Notes under the pieces: generated by a model
What the model was told of the DNA's origin: nothing
The model's database searches: none
Seen by the model: the letters and a program-made list of their open reading frames with translations, nothing else
Assembly: GCF_030269925.1 (NCBI RefSeq)
Contig: NC_085128.1
Location: 6,822,501-6,886,500 of the forward strand
Length of the DNA: 64,000 bases
Reading direction: 5' to 3'
Source: Bombyx mori
Lineage: Eukaryota; Arthropoda; Insecta; Lepidoptera; Bombycidae
Position numbers and translations under genes: made by a program
Part shown: positions 53,482 to 64,000 of the stretch, piece by piece
Position numbering within the stretch: the stretch's first letter is position 1
Layout: every line of letters starts with the position of its first letter

Positions 53482-53915
53482 TTTTTTATTACTTAGATGG
53501 GTGGACGAGCTCACATCCCACCTGGTGTTAAGTGGTTACTGGAGCCCATAGACATCTACAACGTAAATGCGCCACCCACCTTGAGAAATAAATTCTAAGG
53601 TCTCAGTATAGTTACAACGGCTACCCCACCCTTCAAACCGACACGCATTACTGCTTCACGGCAGAAATAGGCAGGGTGGTGGTACCTCTCCGCGCGGACT
53701 CATAAGAGATCCTACCACCAGTAATTACGCAAATTATAATTTTGCGGGTTTGATTTTTATTACACGATGTTATTCCTTCACCGTGGAAGTCAATCGTGAG
53801 CATTTGTTGAGTACGAATTTCATTATAAAAATTGGTACCCATGCCCGAGATTCGAACACGGGTGCATCGTTCAACACGAATGCACCGGACGTCTTATCCT
53901 TTAGGCCACGACGAT
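53482..53915 (-). mobile_element. Full-length Bm1-type SINE
   Basis: From ttttttattacttagatggg to the tRNA-like head (gagattcgaacacgggtgca, ttatcctttaggccacgacg). Fourth copy in the window with an intact head. Confidence 0.93.
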
Positions 53916-54764
53916 TCATTGCTCCTGTAGATAGCAATAACATATTACCTATCTTATATTTTATTTTGAATAAAGAATTTTGTAAATTTTCTACAACAAA
54001 TAAAGACTTGTATGATTTATTAATTGTTTATTTTCTGTGTTTAGTTATACAATAATTAAATTTATTTTAACAGCATAAATTTTAGGGGCATCGGCTACAA
54101 GATGTCGCTAGTTTCTATACAAAAAAATATTCGTCTTAAAGTATCGCAGTTTCAGGGCCCTGGTTCACTCGTCTGGGCAATAAAAAAGTAGTTTTTAGTA
54201 ACTTCCGGGCCCATTTGATCTTTATCGACATTTTAATTATTATTTATTAAAGACATCTGTCGTGCTTAAGAAACACATCATTCAAATTATGAAGCAGGAT
54301 GTAATGCTACCTACATCCCAATACAAAACTCCTTTATCGAACCTTCGAACCATCGTTTCTTGATGTAATTAATCACTATTAGATTGATGATTCACTGTTT
54401 ATTTCCAAACAATCGTTACGTCATTCAATCAGATAAGATAAATCAAACACATATCTAATAATTAAACATACTTGAACGAACGGCATTAAGAGAATTTTGT
54501 GATTTGGAGACAACACTGTTGCTGTTTATTAAGGCAGGTGAAATAAAGTAGAAAAATATTTTTTTGTGCAGCAAGCAAAAATAAACTATACAAATAATAG
54601 AATTTCGATAACCATAAGATAAATAAAAGCAACAAAAAAAATTATAATACACTGTGGTGTTAAAAGTACATTGCGTAAAATATACCTAGTAATTAACTGA
54701 ATGTAACAGTATAAGATGAAATAGTGATAAGGCACAAGACGTTTTCCTAAAAATAAAATGTATA
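53916..54764. other. 3' flank of the unidentified gene
   Basis: AT-rich with no recognisable repeat. Holds the AATAAA (minus) at 54540-54535. Confidence 0.4.
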
Positions 54765-54857
54765 CTAGTCAGAATCTATGGTAGGTGCCTGGTTTGGCTG
54801 CCCCACGGTGACCACATCAGGTGGGTCGAAGACCGTATACTGACGAGCGTATGCTTT
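54765..54857 (-). CDS. Probable terminal coding exon of an unidentified minus-strand gene
   Basis: After a good acceptor (cactgttgttttag) the minus strand reads KAYARQYTVFDPPDVVTVGQ then PNQAPTIDSD and a TAG stop: 30 codons, phase 0. The segment has more G+C than its neighbours and unbiased amino acid use. It has the acidic end often seen in a cytoplasmic or exposed C-terminus. AATAAA lies downstream at 54540-54535. I do not recognise the protein. Its other exons would lie at higher coordinates, perhaps beyond the window. Confidence 0.45.
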   Translation of the reverse strand, partial: KAYARQYTVFDPPDVVTVGQPNQAPTIDSD

Positions 54858-57145
54858 CTAAAACAACAGTGTAATATTAAGATAAAATTTTGCTGTTTAT
54901 TTAATTATTCAATATATAACAGCGTATTTCGATATGCTGTAAATTATACTATAATTTTCAAGACTGGTAAAGAATAGATGTATAATGTTGTTGAGAAACT
55001 TCATATTTGTTAATTAATATCTTTAATCGTACTTGTTACTATTTTACATTAACTAATTCTAATTCGTAAATACGTAGTTTTCATTATCCAGAACTGGGAC
55101 AAGTCGTGAACGGCACCCATAAAGTCCCGTATTGCCTAACCAGTCGATCGCGATGTTTCGTGTTCACGCTTCCGTGGCCAGTACTCGGGAAACACGAAGG
55201 TTTTTAAACTCATTCTCTTGTACTTTCTACAAAAATATAAATGCTATGTAATCGAAAACTTTAGTGTATATTTAAATCGAAAACATTTTTAGGTATTGAT
55301 AGATTGCATTGGCTATGTATTTAGGTTGGTGGTCCTCTTTTGAAAGACGTCAAGTTTATAATGAATAGCTGTCAATCAAGATGTCCATTCTAGTCCTTGA
55401 TAGGTCATTCGATTCACAAAGTATATGATGTTACCTTATAAATTATACAAAAACAGGTGATGTATCTCACGATAATTATAATCTTGTTCCATCTAATTAT
55501 TAAACACGGAAGTCATAAGTATGTTGAACTTTATATTATATTGATGTTAAACTTGATAATTGCTAATAAAGACTTGAAAATTAATTATCTCATTTTGATC
55601 AATAAACTCTACTCTGATTTATTCCAGCACATGGCTCAAACCTATATAAAGTAAAATGATAAGTCGTCGATCCATTGTTTTCTAAATGAATAATTGCGAA
55701 TCCATTGCGGCTAAAAAAATATTAATCGTTTGGTGATTAAAAATAAAATCTAGTATCACGTTAAGCCTCGACTTTGTACTGAAACTAAATGGAAAATGAT
55801 CGTAAATTAAGGATTACGTGAAGCTTTCTAAGGACCAAACCTCTGACTTTGAGTAACAGATATGAATAGTCGGAGCAAGTACAGAAGTTAATGTGTTATT
55901 TAGCTAAATTATGCTTCTATACACCTCGCTATTTTTGCATAAGAGTGAAAACAGAAAAATTAACTCGTGTGCATGAATCGTGGTTACTGTACTAAGGTCA
56001 CAACATGACTCTACACGACGCGACGTAACGTGAAGACATTAGAATGACGCGTGATAATCTCCGGCACGTTTTACCCACAAAATGTCTAATTATACTTAAA
56101 TAATTTTACTTGTTGTAAAATGAAAGTATGACAGTGTGATAGGAAATTTTGCTTGTAGTGATTTAATTATTTGGCTTGCAAAAGTTTAATCTGTCGTACC
56201 TTGAACCTCGTTTAAGTATCGACATCTCTTTTTAATAGTTCTGGACTAAATAGGTGTATTGTATTCATGTGAAAGCTCTTTTTGTAGCAAACCTTTTTAA
56301 ATTCTGAATATAGTAAAACTTTTTTAAATGTTGTTTAAATTCTAGAAATTAATCTCATTTTTAAGATCATCCAGTTGGCAGATGAGCTCTTAGAGTGCGA
56401 TGTTAAGATGATAGTGAAGCCCATGGACATCATGATGATAATATCCAAACCCAACTTGAGATTGCTACAATTTCATTAAAATAATGATCAAACTGGAGTG
56501 TGTGCCTGTTTTGAGGCAGAAACGAGCAGTTTTTTAGCTGATAAATGTTTATTCTGCAACATTGGCCTTATTAAAGTTTCCGATATCAGTCTTCTCACTT
56601 TGATGGGTTTTTGATGTGTGATTAAAAAAACTTCAGAAGCTCTTTCAAAAGCTGATAACTTTTCCAATTTCAATGGTCTGATAATCGTATTTACAATAAT
56701 GCCTTCCACCTTCTTTTTTTATATCATAAAAGCTTAGTACTTATTTCTACAATACCGGACTTATTATTATCTAGGTAAGTCTTTCAAATAGTGACTATTT
56801 AATCTAAGTAGGACATACTGTTGGCCACGCGTTAATATCTGGACAGCTCTCGATTTTAAATACCTCTATTGTGGTTGCCGATGACTGGCCGCTCATTTAT
56901 CACGTTTCTCTTTAGTTGTCTTCATTTATGTCACAGTGATAATGCAGTGTTGGGCTTTAGTCCCGACGGACACAACCATATTTGTACGGTTGCTCAATGT
57001 GTGCTGCTATGCATTGTTTTACGGTTCTCCTATGGAAAGGTTAAGTGCATTGAGCAAATGAGCTGTTTAGAATACTGTTGTTGAATTATAATTTAAAGTT
57101 TTTGTTTTTTATATTAAAAAAAAAGGTGCTTTTTTCTCCTACCTG
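54858..57145. other. AT-rich DNA, probably intron of the unidentified gene
   Basis: 55095-55200 is a CpG-rich patch open only in short frames. 56368-56462 is a very decayed reversed Bm1 (gttggcagatgagctc, gtgaagcccatggacatca). Nothing else is supported. Confidence 0.35.
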
Positions 57146-57718
57146 TTCGCTGGGAAAATTTGCTAACACTAGCCCTAGCAAGAGCAGTTCTTCGGAAAAT
57201 CTACTACCGAATCGCAACGAAATTGGATAGTTGGAATTTTCGTTTCACGAATTTTTACAAATTGTTTTTTTTTCTTTCATTTTTCGCTAAAAGCATCATA
57301 ATAATACGGAAACTTCTTTACGTAACTTTGGATTAACCGTATCAGATTTCTCAGCCGTGTAATTTTTAAAGTACGTATTTTCTTATAAAATCCTGCAAAA
57401 CATCTCTCCATACGAGTATCGAATCCTTACAAAACATATTATTACTACCGTAACAAATTTATTCGGATTTGTGTAAATTCTTGCAACAGAACATGCGAGA
57501 AATTTACATGTAAGACATTGAGCAGCAAAACATCGCCAACGGTTAGGAAATAGCCGTGAATCGCAAGACGTTTGACCAAATATCATCACGCGACTACTTT
57601 TATACGTAGAACTAACTAATGTCTCAAGGTGGGCGCCATCACTTACTTTTTAATATCTATAGACTCCAGTTAACATTTAAAACCAGGTGGGCTCTGGATT
57701 CATTCGCCCGATTTAAAA
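57146..57718. mobile_element. LINE and SINE scraps
   Basis: 57165-57225 (minus) is Jockey-like LINE 3' sequence (acactagccctagcaagagc, aaatctactaccgaatcgc). 57618-57718 (plus) is a decayed Bm1 end (gtctcaaggtgggcgcc, accaggtgggctctg). Confidence 0.5.
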
Positions 57719-59445
57719 GAAGATCATTACCAAAAATATTTTCCATAAATCGGACAATTACGGACACAATTTCGTTAATATCATGATTTACAGTATTTGC
57801 ATTTTATCAATTGTTGTTTTAATAGGAAATTGTACATATAATTGTACTTAAATGTTCAACTGTAAATACTTGCTTATACTCGTAAACGCACAGTTGATAG
57901 TCCCATTAGTTTCCTTTCCCCGGCAGTTTCTTAGAGAACGTAACTTAAACGCAACTTAACTTAACTTGACGCGTCTAGTTAAATATTGAGCTATTTCTGT
58001 GGCGATTACGCATTCCAGTTTTTTAAAGTGAGATACGTTAGAAATTAGGGTTTTGAATTGATGTCTCAAAGATGAGCTTCGAGAATATCTTTACTTCAGA
58101 TGAGCCATTACTTAGTTCGTCCGCCTATCAATGCAAAATCGTATAATCTGATTAAAACTCAGAAAGAGTTAACCATGTAAAATCCTGTGGCGATATAAAA
58201 AAAAACATTTCACAGTTCAAATTGAGCCCTTCGACCTTACGCCTTAAGGTAATAAGCGACAATTTCATTGCGATGTGTAGCTAACTATTTAACTCCAAGT
58301 AGACGTACTCTCGCTTACCCTTGTAGAGCAATTTTTTTTTATCACGTATTTATTGAAATTTCGAATAATTTCGAAAGTTATGAATAAAGGTACATTTAAA
58401 TTATATTATTTTGAATATAATCTGTATGTAGGTGCGGAAGCCGATAACATCGTAAGAAAAGATTTAAACGCGCGAACACATATTTACGTTATAAGTTATA
58501 AGTTACAACTTATTTCATTTCTAACTATATTTAAATATTTTTTTCTTAATTAAAATATTCTAGTTATGTAGATGTAATCGAAAGAGCAAACTTAACTTTC
58601 ATTATGCGATGTCAATCGAAAGTGATAGAAATGTCAGTCAACAATAAAATGTAGCGGTCGTTTCACTGTCGGTTGTAAAACAGAATGTATGTATGTACAT
58701 ACTAGTATCCAAGTACAGACATTTTGCAGCATGATATTACTTTGGAACACTACTTATTCTATTAGTAAAATAAAAAAGGGTGCGTGTAGGTACTTATGTA
58801 CGCGCGTAAGAAGTAATACTTTATTTTTATTAAATTTATTTCTTTTTTTTATTTAAATTTTAATCAATTTGAAAAAAAATCGATTAAACAACATCCTCAA
58901 ACACGCATATTGGGCATCTCTTTTCTTGAAATCGAATAAATTCGGTAATTCTCGGTATGGTTCGGAATGTTCACCTGCTGCTATATTCAGACTCGCCAAG
59001 TTACATCGGTCGTATTGTAATGAGCGATTTAGTGGGCAACTTCATTCTGTTAATTTTTTGTCACGGTGCGCGCGCATCGTAAAATTTCACTCTCATAAAT
59101 TTTTCCGTGCCTAAAGAAGTATAGCTTCAAAAGTAAAATAAAATAATTCATTGATTAAATATGTTATAACTTTGTTCGTAATTAGTTTTTCACACTATAA
59201 GTACACTGTGTTTATGACTTTTCTTTTGCTTTATGTTGTTCTTGTAATGTGAGCTCTCAAAATCTCAGCTGAGTCGTAGAAATTAAACACTAGAAAACTC
59301 TGTCAAAGATTATACAAATTATTTGCTCAGTCGAAGAAACTACATACTTTATTTGATTTAGCGATTTAAATTTGAGTCACTTAAAACTGTTTAATACTAT
59401 AGAAGAAAACAAAATTGGCTCTTACTACTGGATACATACATACTC
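57719..59445. other. AT-rich DNA, nothing firm
   Basis: 58054-58136 resembles a decayed Bm1 3' end. The 81-codon frame at 58869-59114 (+) has no recognisable family. Confidence 0.35.
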
Positions 59446-59914
59446 TTTTTTTTTCGTACCTTATCTGATAGCCTTGAGAGGGTATGTCAGCGTAACTCTA
59501 ACGTGTAAGTGAGCTTTCGGCGCTCAAACCTGAAGGCGTTATTAATATTAGCCTTAGCAAGAGCAGTGCTTCGCAGAATCTACCACCGGATCGGAAACGT
59601 GACCCACTGAGAAGATTCGGTTAGAAACTCAGTGGGCTGTGTCTATGGGTTAGTTTACGGTGACCGGTGCTTGAGGTACCTAAAAGCACCGTTAGTGGAT
59701 CGGGAGAATCCAAAATGACGTGTTTAGGGAGACGTTGACTGTTTACCATTCGGTGCGCAGGATCGGGTATGTAATTTCCAGCGGCCACAACAAGAGGTTT
59801 TTCGTGTCGTGTCACCTTTTCAAAGTGGCGCACTGATGCCGACTGAATATACTTACTGATGGATACGCACTCTGTTAGGTAGATTAAGCGTTGAAAGTGC
59901 ACGAGAAGTACCAT
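59446..59914 (-). pseudogene. Jockey-like LINE 3' end with degraded RT C-terminus
   Basis: The A-tail of the minus strand is at 59446-59454. The 3' untranslated region (cttagcaagagcagtgcttc, gaatctaccaccggatcgg, cactgagaagattcgg) is followed by a coding relic ISKYIQSASVRHFEKVTRHE, AAGNYIPDPAH and HVILDSPDPLT. These match IQKYMKSASERYFDKAMRHD, AAADYSPNPDH and HVLTDSSDPIT of the element at 61551-62438. Confidence 0.85.
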
Positions 59915-60428
59915 TTAGATGGTTAAACTATTACAGCTACTGTCGTGGCTTTTAATGACCTACAAATCGACAATACATTATACAAGAATTTTATTCTAAT
60001 GATTATTTTGACGCTGTACGGATGCTTTGTTCCTTCACATTTTTTTACATACGAGCTAATTAAGAAACGAGAATATACCCTCTTTTACTGGTCAATAAAA
60101 AAAGGCAACCAAATTAATGTGTTTTTTGTCTATGGGCTCCGAGCGCTTAATATTAGGTCATCATCAGTCGATTGGTGTGGATACTAAATTTATGATTGCC
60201 TGGTATGTTCATTAAATGTATTTATTATGTTCACTGGCGGCTTTCATATAGGGGAAAGTGGATCAGGAATTTTTGTTCTCACTTGAAAATTTATGAAATT
60301 CAAAACGATTAAAATACTTGAATGATAATTTATAATCAGTGTTTCATTTTTTTTTTAATAAAAATAAATCCTGTACAAAAAATAACATTTCACAAAGAGT
60401 TTCTGCTGCTTAATACGTTCAATAATGT

Positions 60429-60597
60429 ACCACGGTGTTTTCCGAGCGCTATGACATGTCCTTCTTCAAACGAGGCTTGCGGAGAGTACTTTATGGTAGG
60501 CAGCGGCTTGGCTCTGCCCCTGGCATTGCTGACGTCCATGAGCGACGGTGACCACTTACCATCAGGTGGGCCGTATGCTCGTCTGCCTACAAAGGCA

Positions 60598-60675
<78 letters not shown>
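60429..60675 (+). mobile_element. CR1/L2-like LINE 3' end with 76-base poly(A)
   Basis: It reads TVFSERYDMSFFKRGLRRVL in one frame, then ccatcaggtgggccgtatgc, tcgtctgcctacaaaggcaat and an unbroken run of A from 60600 to 60675. 5'-truncated. The poly-Lys ORF is this tail read as protein. Confidence 0.9.
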
Positions 60676-60679
<4 letters not shown>

Positions 60680-60850
60680 TAACTATAGATCTAACAACTG
60701 ACGCTTAGATCATAAACCTCTCATAGTTTTTGCGCTATTCATGGATTTAATACGAAAATGCACAATGTTCTTACGTTATGTAGGTGTGACACAATCTCTT
60801 ACTGTATCTTAGGTAATAATTCATATTATATGAAATATATATTATACTAA

Positions 60851-61118
60851 CAGGTGGTAGGACCTCTTGTGAGTCCGCACGGGTAGGATAGGGAGGTAGT
60901 AGGTACCACCACCCCGCCTATTTCTGCCGTGAAGCAGTAATGCGTTTCGGTTTGAAGGGTGTGGCAGCCGTTGTAACTATACTGAGACCTTAGAACTTAT
61001 ATCTCAAGGTGGGTGGCGCATTTACGTTGTAGATGTCTATGGACTCCAGTAAGCACTTAACACCACGCGGGCTATGAGCTCGTCCACCCAACTAAGCAAT
61101 AATAATAAATAAATAAAA
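60851..61118 (+). mobile_element. Bm1-type SINE with a small internal insertion
   Basis: ggtggtaggacctcttgtga to ccaactaagcaataataat. Between gggtagg and taccacc it carries an extra segment atagggaggtagtagg, not seen in other copies and partly a repeat of its neighbours. Confidence 0.9.
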
Positions 61119-61145
61119 ACTACAAAATATTTGAGAAAATCTTAC

Positions 61146-61172
61146 CTTTTTGTTAGTACCTTTTGCTTGTAT
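61146..61172 (-). CDS. Candidate 27-base microexon of the same unidentified gene
   Basis: Between aaattacag and the near-consensus donor AAG|gtaaga the minus strand holds nine codons, IQAKGTNKK. The exit phase 0 matches the entry phase of the exon at 54857, giving GTNKKKAYARQY. Two good splice sites around so short a piece could still be chance in AT-rich DNA. Confidence 0.25.
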
Positions 61173-61550
61173 CTGTAATTTAGTAATTAATCGGAACCCA
61201 AGGATATCCGACGTGAATGTCGTCAAACTCGTAATGAGACAGGTGGGACTACCTCGTCTTCTTCAAATTAGTGTGAATGACTCGTAGGGTTTACCTTTAA
61301 TAGTGGTTATTGCTGTACGTATGTTAGACGTAACTTTATATAACGTAACTTACACATTACGAGTAAGCAGTGTCAAAACTACGGTCGATCATTGCCAAAA
61401 CTCCTATCGAGACGCTTAATATACTAAAATGTTTTTCACATAACTGTGAAATACGTGGTTTTCGGTTAAAAGTTAAAATACCCAGTTCAAGAGAAGAACA
61501 TTTGAGAAAGGAACGTTTATTATGGAATATATTTGGATAAGTGGAAATGT

Positions 61551-62438
61551 TTTTTTTTTTTTTTTTTATGATTGAAGTATTACTGGTGGCCCGGAGGCCT
61601 TTCCAGTTTCACCAGGACAGGTGGGCGAGCAAAGGCTCAGCCAGGAGGGGTGTGATTTGCTAACAGCTACCCGAGCGCCTCCGAAGGAGACCTAACAGCT
61701 CAAGAGTAGCTGCTTCGCGAATGAATCTACTACCGGATCGGAATCGCGACCCGCTGAGAAGATCCGGCGAGAAACTCAGCGAGCTGATTCATGGGTTAGG
61801 TTGCACGGCGAACTCTTTGTCGAGTTCGACGAGTACGGTTACCGAGGTCCCTAAGCCTGCTCCTAATGTTAGAGCTGAAGGCGTCTAATGCAAAAGTTAT
61901 TGGATCTGATGAATCCGTAAGGACGTGTCTAGGGCGTCGACGGTGACTGGCTCCTGCGTGATCAGGATTCGGGGAGTAGTCAGCGGCGGCAACGATAAGG
62001 CGATTATCATGACGCATAGCCTTATCGAAGTACCGTTCCGACGCTGACTTCATGTATTTCTGGATAGATTCGAGGCCCAGGTCATCGTGTAGGTCAACGT
62101 TCCTCACGAACCACGGAGCTCCGACGGCTAACCTGCAAAAGCGGGATTGTAGAGATTGGAGGGTGTCTATGTGTGTGCGGGCCGCGTGAGCGAACACCAC
62201 ACTCGCGTAAGTCATGACGGGCCTTATGCAAGTTTTGTAAAGTGTTACCTTGTTCCGAAGGGACATTTTACTCCGCTTACAGATCATGGGGTAGAGTCTA
62301 CCGAGAATAAACGCGGCACGGTCACGGACTGATTTTATATGTGGGCGGAATGTCATCGATGCATCCAGGGTAACGCCCAGGTACTTGACCTTCCTGGCCC
62401 AGGGTATGGGTTGTCTAAAGAGAGTAATCGGGGGTGGG
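61551..62438 (-). mobile_element. 5'-truncated Jockey-clade LINE with 12-base target duplication
   Basis: The A-tail of the minus strand starts at 61551. The flanks 61539-61550 and 62439-62450 are identical (aagtggaaatgt). From the 5' end the minus strand is open from ITLFRQPIPWARKVKYLGVT through FRPHIKSVRDRAAFILGRLY, TLYKTCIRPVMTYASVVFAH and LQSLQSRFCRLAVGAPWFVR to the end QRVRRAT-stop at 61796: the connection and C-terminal part of a Jockey-type reverse transcriptase, with no stop or frameshift. The rest is 3' untranslated sequence. About 888 bases. Confidence 0.93.
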
Positions 62439-62450
62439 AAGTGGAAATGT

Positions 62451-62530
62451 GTGGCCTGACGTATAAGTCACTTTATGTATCTGCATCGAGTGATACGACC
62501 ATGCTGAAGTTTAAATCCTCCATCTAACTT
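62451..62530 (+). mobile_element. Bm1-like tRNA-type head, diverged
   Basis: gtggcctgacgtataagtca and gaagtttaaatcctccatc sit where the A box and B box of the Bm1 head would be, directly beside the target duplication of the LINE. Confidence 0.4.
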
Positions 62531-62884
62531 TTCTACTATTTTATTCTTACCTTTTTTTATATATCCATGACGCATGTTTGATTAACTTCTTTTAATAAAA
62601 TCAAACCCAAAAAATTTTTGGAGTCTACGAATAACTAGTGATAAGATGGTATTTTGAACCAGTAAAGTAAGTACTTCTACCTATATCTCCCATAAAGTAG
62701 TCATTAATTCCGCTTTGGAAGATAAGCATAATACACCAAAATTGAAACTTTGGTCTCATATTTCAAGATTGGTTGTGGTTTTTACAATTGTTATCACTAT
62801 AGATTCCGGAAATTACTAAATATAAGACATGCCGTGAGCACGTCTGCTCAGCCACTGCAGTAAAAGTATATTCATAAAATAGAC
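62531..62884. other. AT-rich DNA, nothing recognised
   Basis: No supported frame or repeat. Confidence 0.4.
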
Positions 62885-63010
62885 CACAGATCCGTTTCCA
62901 ATCCGGTAGTAGATTCTGCGAAGCACGGCTCTTGCTAGGGTTCGTGTTAGCAACGTCGTCAGTTTTGAGCCCCGTAAGCTCACCTAGTAGTTAAGGTTAC
63001 GCTGAAATAA
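62885..63010 (+). mobile_element. Jockey-like LINE 3' fragment
   Basis: ccggtagtagattctgcgaa, gcacggctcttgctaggg and gagccccgtaagctcaccta. Non-coding. Confidence 0.7.
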
Positions 63011-64000
63011 CCTCTAAAGACTCTCTTAAGGAGGAGAAAAAAAAGACCAATTAAATTCAATTTACCTAATATCAACACATTCGCTTATTCATGATAACAA
63101 TATTTACTTTCCATAATCCATAAGAGTCGATTTTGTTTTGAAAAATAAAACAAGTAATTAATAAACAATAAATTTCATTTTTCTTTAAAGTACTAAAGAA
63201 GATGTTATTACGTTGGAACGTTGCGAAACAAGCGTAGAATGACTTGCAGGCAATTAAATTGTGTGATGCTGGCACTTCACTTAAGCCCATACGCACATTT
63301 CTATAGCCGTTTCATATTACCTAAGCTAATTGTGATATTTAAATTAAAACTATAATTAATACTAAAACTTATTATTTGGCCCAAAAATACTGCAATGACG
63401 ACATCGACTTACCTATGCTCTTGGCATTGCTGATGAGCTACAGTGAGTACACATCATCAAGCGAACTCAAACTTAGCTGACTGCGAATTAAATAAAAAAG
63501 TCCTATAGGGTGAAAGGAAAGTAAAGTAGCATAGTAATATCTAACTATCCTACGGTTGAAACCGGTTGATTGCTTTGCGAAATTTTGTGGAACGGTCTCC
63601 GTACAGGTTTCACAGCATAATAAGTACGTAATTTTACAAACTTGTAATTTTCCAGATCTGATTTTATGACACGATGTTGTTCCATAGTCGCAAAATACGT
63701 TTGACATTGCAGAGCATCTACACAAAATCAACCTGCCGATTCTACAAGAAGGTGAAAGTTACGCTTCATGTTTTGTTAGTGTGACTATATTTCAAGGCCA
63801 TAACTGAACATCTTGAAACCGTACTATATAAGTTCTCGACCTTCAAGCGCTGTTGAAGGATTCGTGGAGGCAGTGTTCGGAAATAAGGAGTAGGAAGAGA
63901 AGAACGATACAAAAGATCCAAAACGAAGTTCTAAGTCTTGGAAGTCGACGTTCTAAGATGAAATAAGAAGTGGTTCATAAAGCTATATTGTTAATTATAT
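63011..64000. other. AT-rich end of window with decayed repeats
   Basis: 63419-63475 resembles the CR1/L2-like LINE 3' end (cttggcattgctgatgagc). 63590-63700 resembles a reversed Bm1 middle region (tttatgacacgatgttgttcc). The 97-codon ORF at 63438-63731 is explained by these. Confidence 0.4.

Noticed and set aside
55095..55200. Coding exon of the unidentified minus-strand gene (FVFPEYWPRKREHETSRSTG)
   Set aside because: Short frame closed by TAG, with purine-rich flanks and no convincing acceptor; left as unexplained GC-rich sequence.
60322..60708. 128-codon frame ending in poly-lysine
   Set aside because: Poly-lysine is the A-tail of a LINE; the real coding trace is in another frame.
59440..62450. 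A host gene in the region of the two RT-like frames
   Set aside because: Both frames are parts of Jockey-type LINEs, with shared 3' ends and A-tails.
63395..63450. Minus-strand exon ending at a perfect gtaagt (63417 region)
   Set aside because: The sequence is a decayed CR1/L2-like LINE 3' end and the frames are closed by stops.

Overview
This is a stretch of AT-rich insect nuclear DNA, almost certainly from a moth of the silkworm group (Bombyx mori or a close relative). The main evidence is the many copies of a tRNA-headed SINE of Bm1 type whose 3' end reads ctaagcaataaa, together with Jockey-, RTE- and CR1/L2-like LINE ends, short Helitrons that begin TCTATA and end CTAG, and hAT-like elements. 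Genes are few, long and split by introns. I see no bacterial features, no CRISPR array, no rRNA gene and no genuine tRNA gene.

Layout. Positions 1-15000 are intergenic: SINE, LINE, Helitron and hAT remnants with no supported gene. Positions 15155-36019 (+) carry a complete eight-exon gene for an ELOVL fatty-acid elongase of 310 residues. All exon phases agree and all the family's catalytic motifs are present. Positions 36020-42610 are the elongase 3' region plus repeats. Positions 42611-52120 (-) carry a second gene, placed tail to tail with the first. It encodes a secreted chitin-binding (CBM14, CPAP1-like) protein with a very long Pro/Thr/Gln/Asn-rich C-terminal exon. Its last three exons are firm. 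The signal-peptide exon is probable. One exon between them is only suggested, and the phases there do not yet close. Positions 52221-64000 are mostly repeats, but 54765-54857 (-) looks like the terminal coding exon of a third gene, and a 27-base candidate exon of the same gene lies at 61146-61172.

How the genes relate. The elongase acts in the endoplasmic reticulum on very long chain lipids, and the CBM14 protein would act outside the cell on chitin. Both fit cuticle or barrier biology in general, but nothing in the sequence shows that they are co-regulated.

I did not find a clear new biological system. The observations most worth following are the exclusively antisense orientation of tailed Bm1 copies inside the elongase introns, several insertions with readable target-site duplications or precise ends, a Helitron 51 bases from a constitutive 3' splice site, the unfinished exon structure of the chitin-binding gene, and the unidentified third gene.
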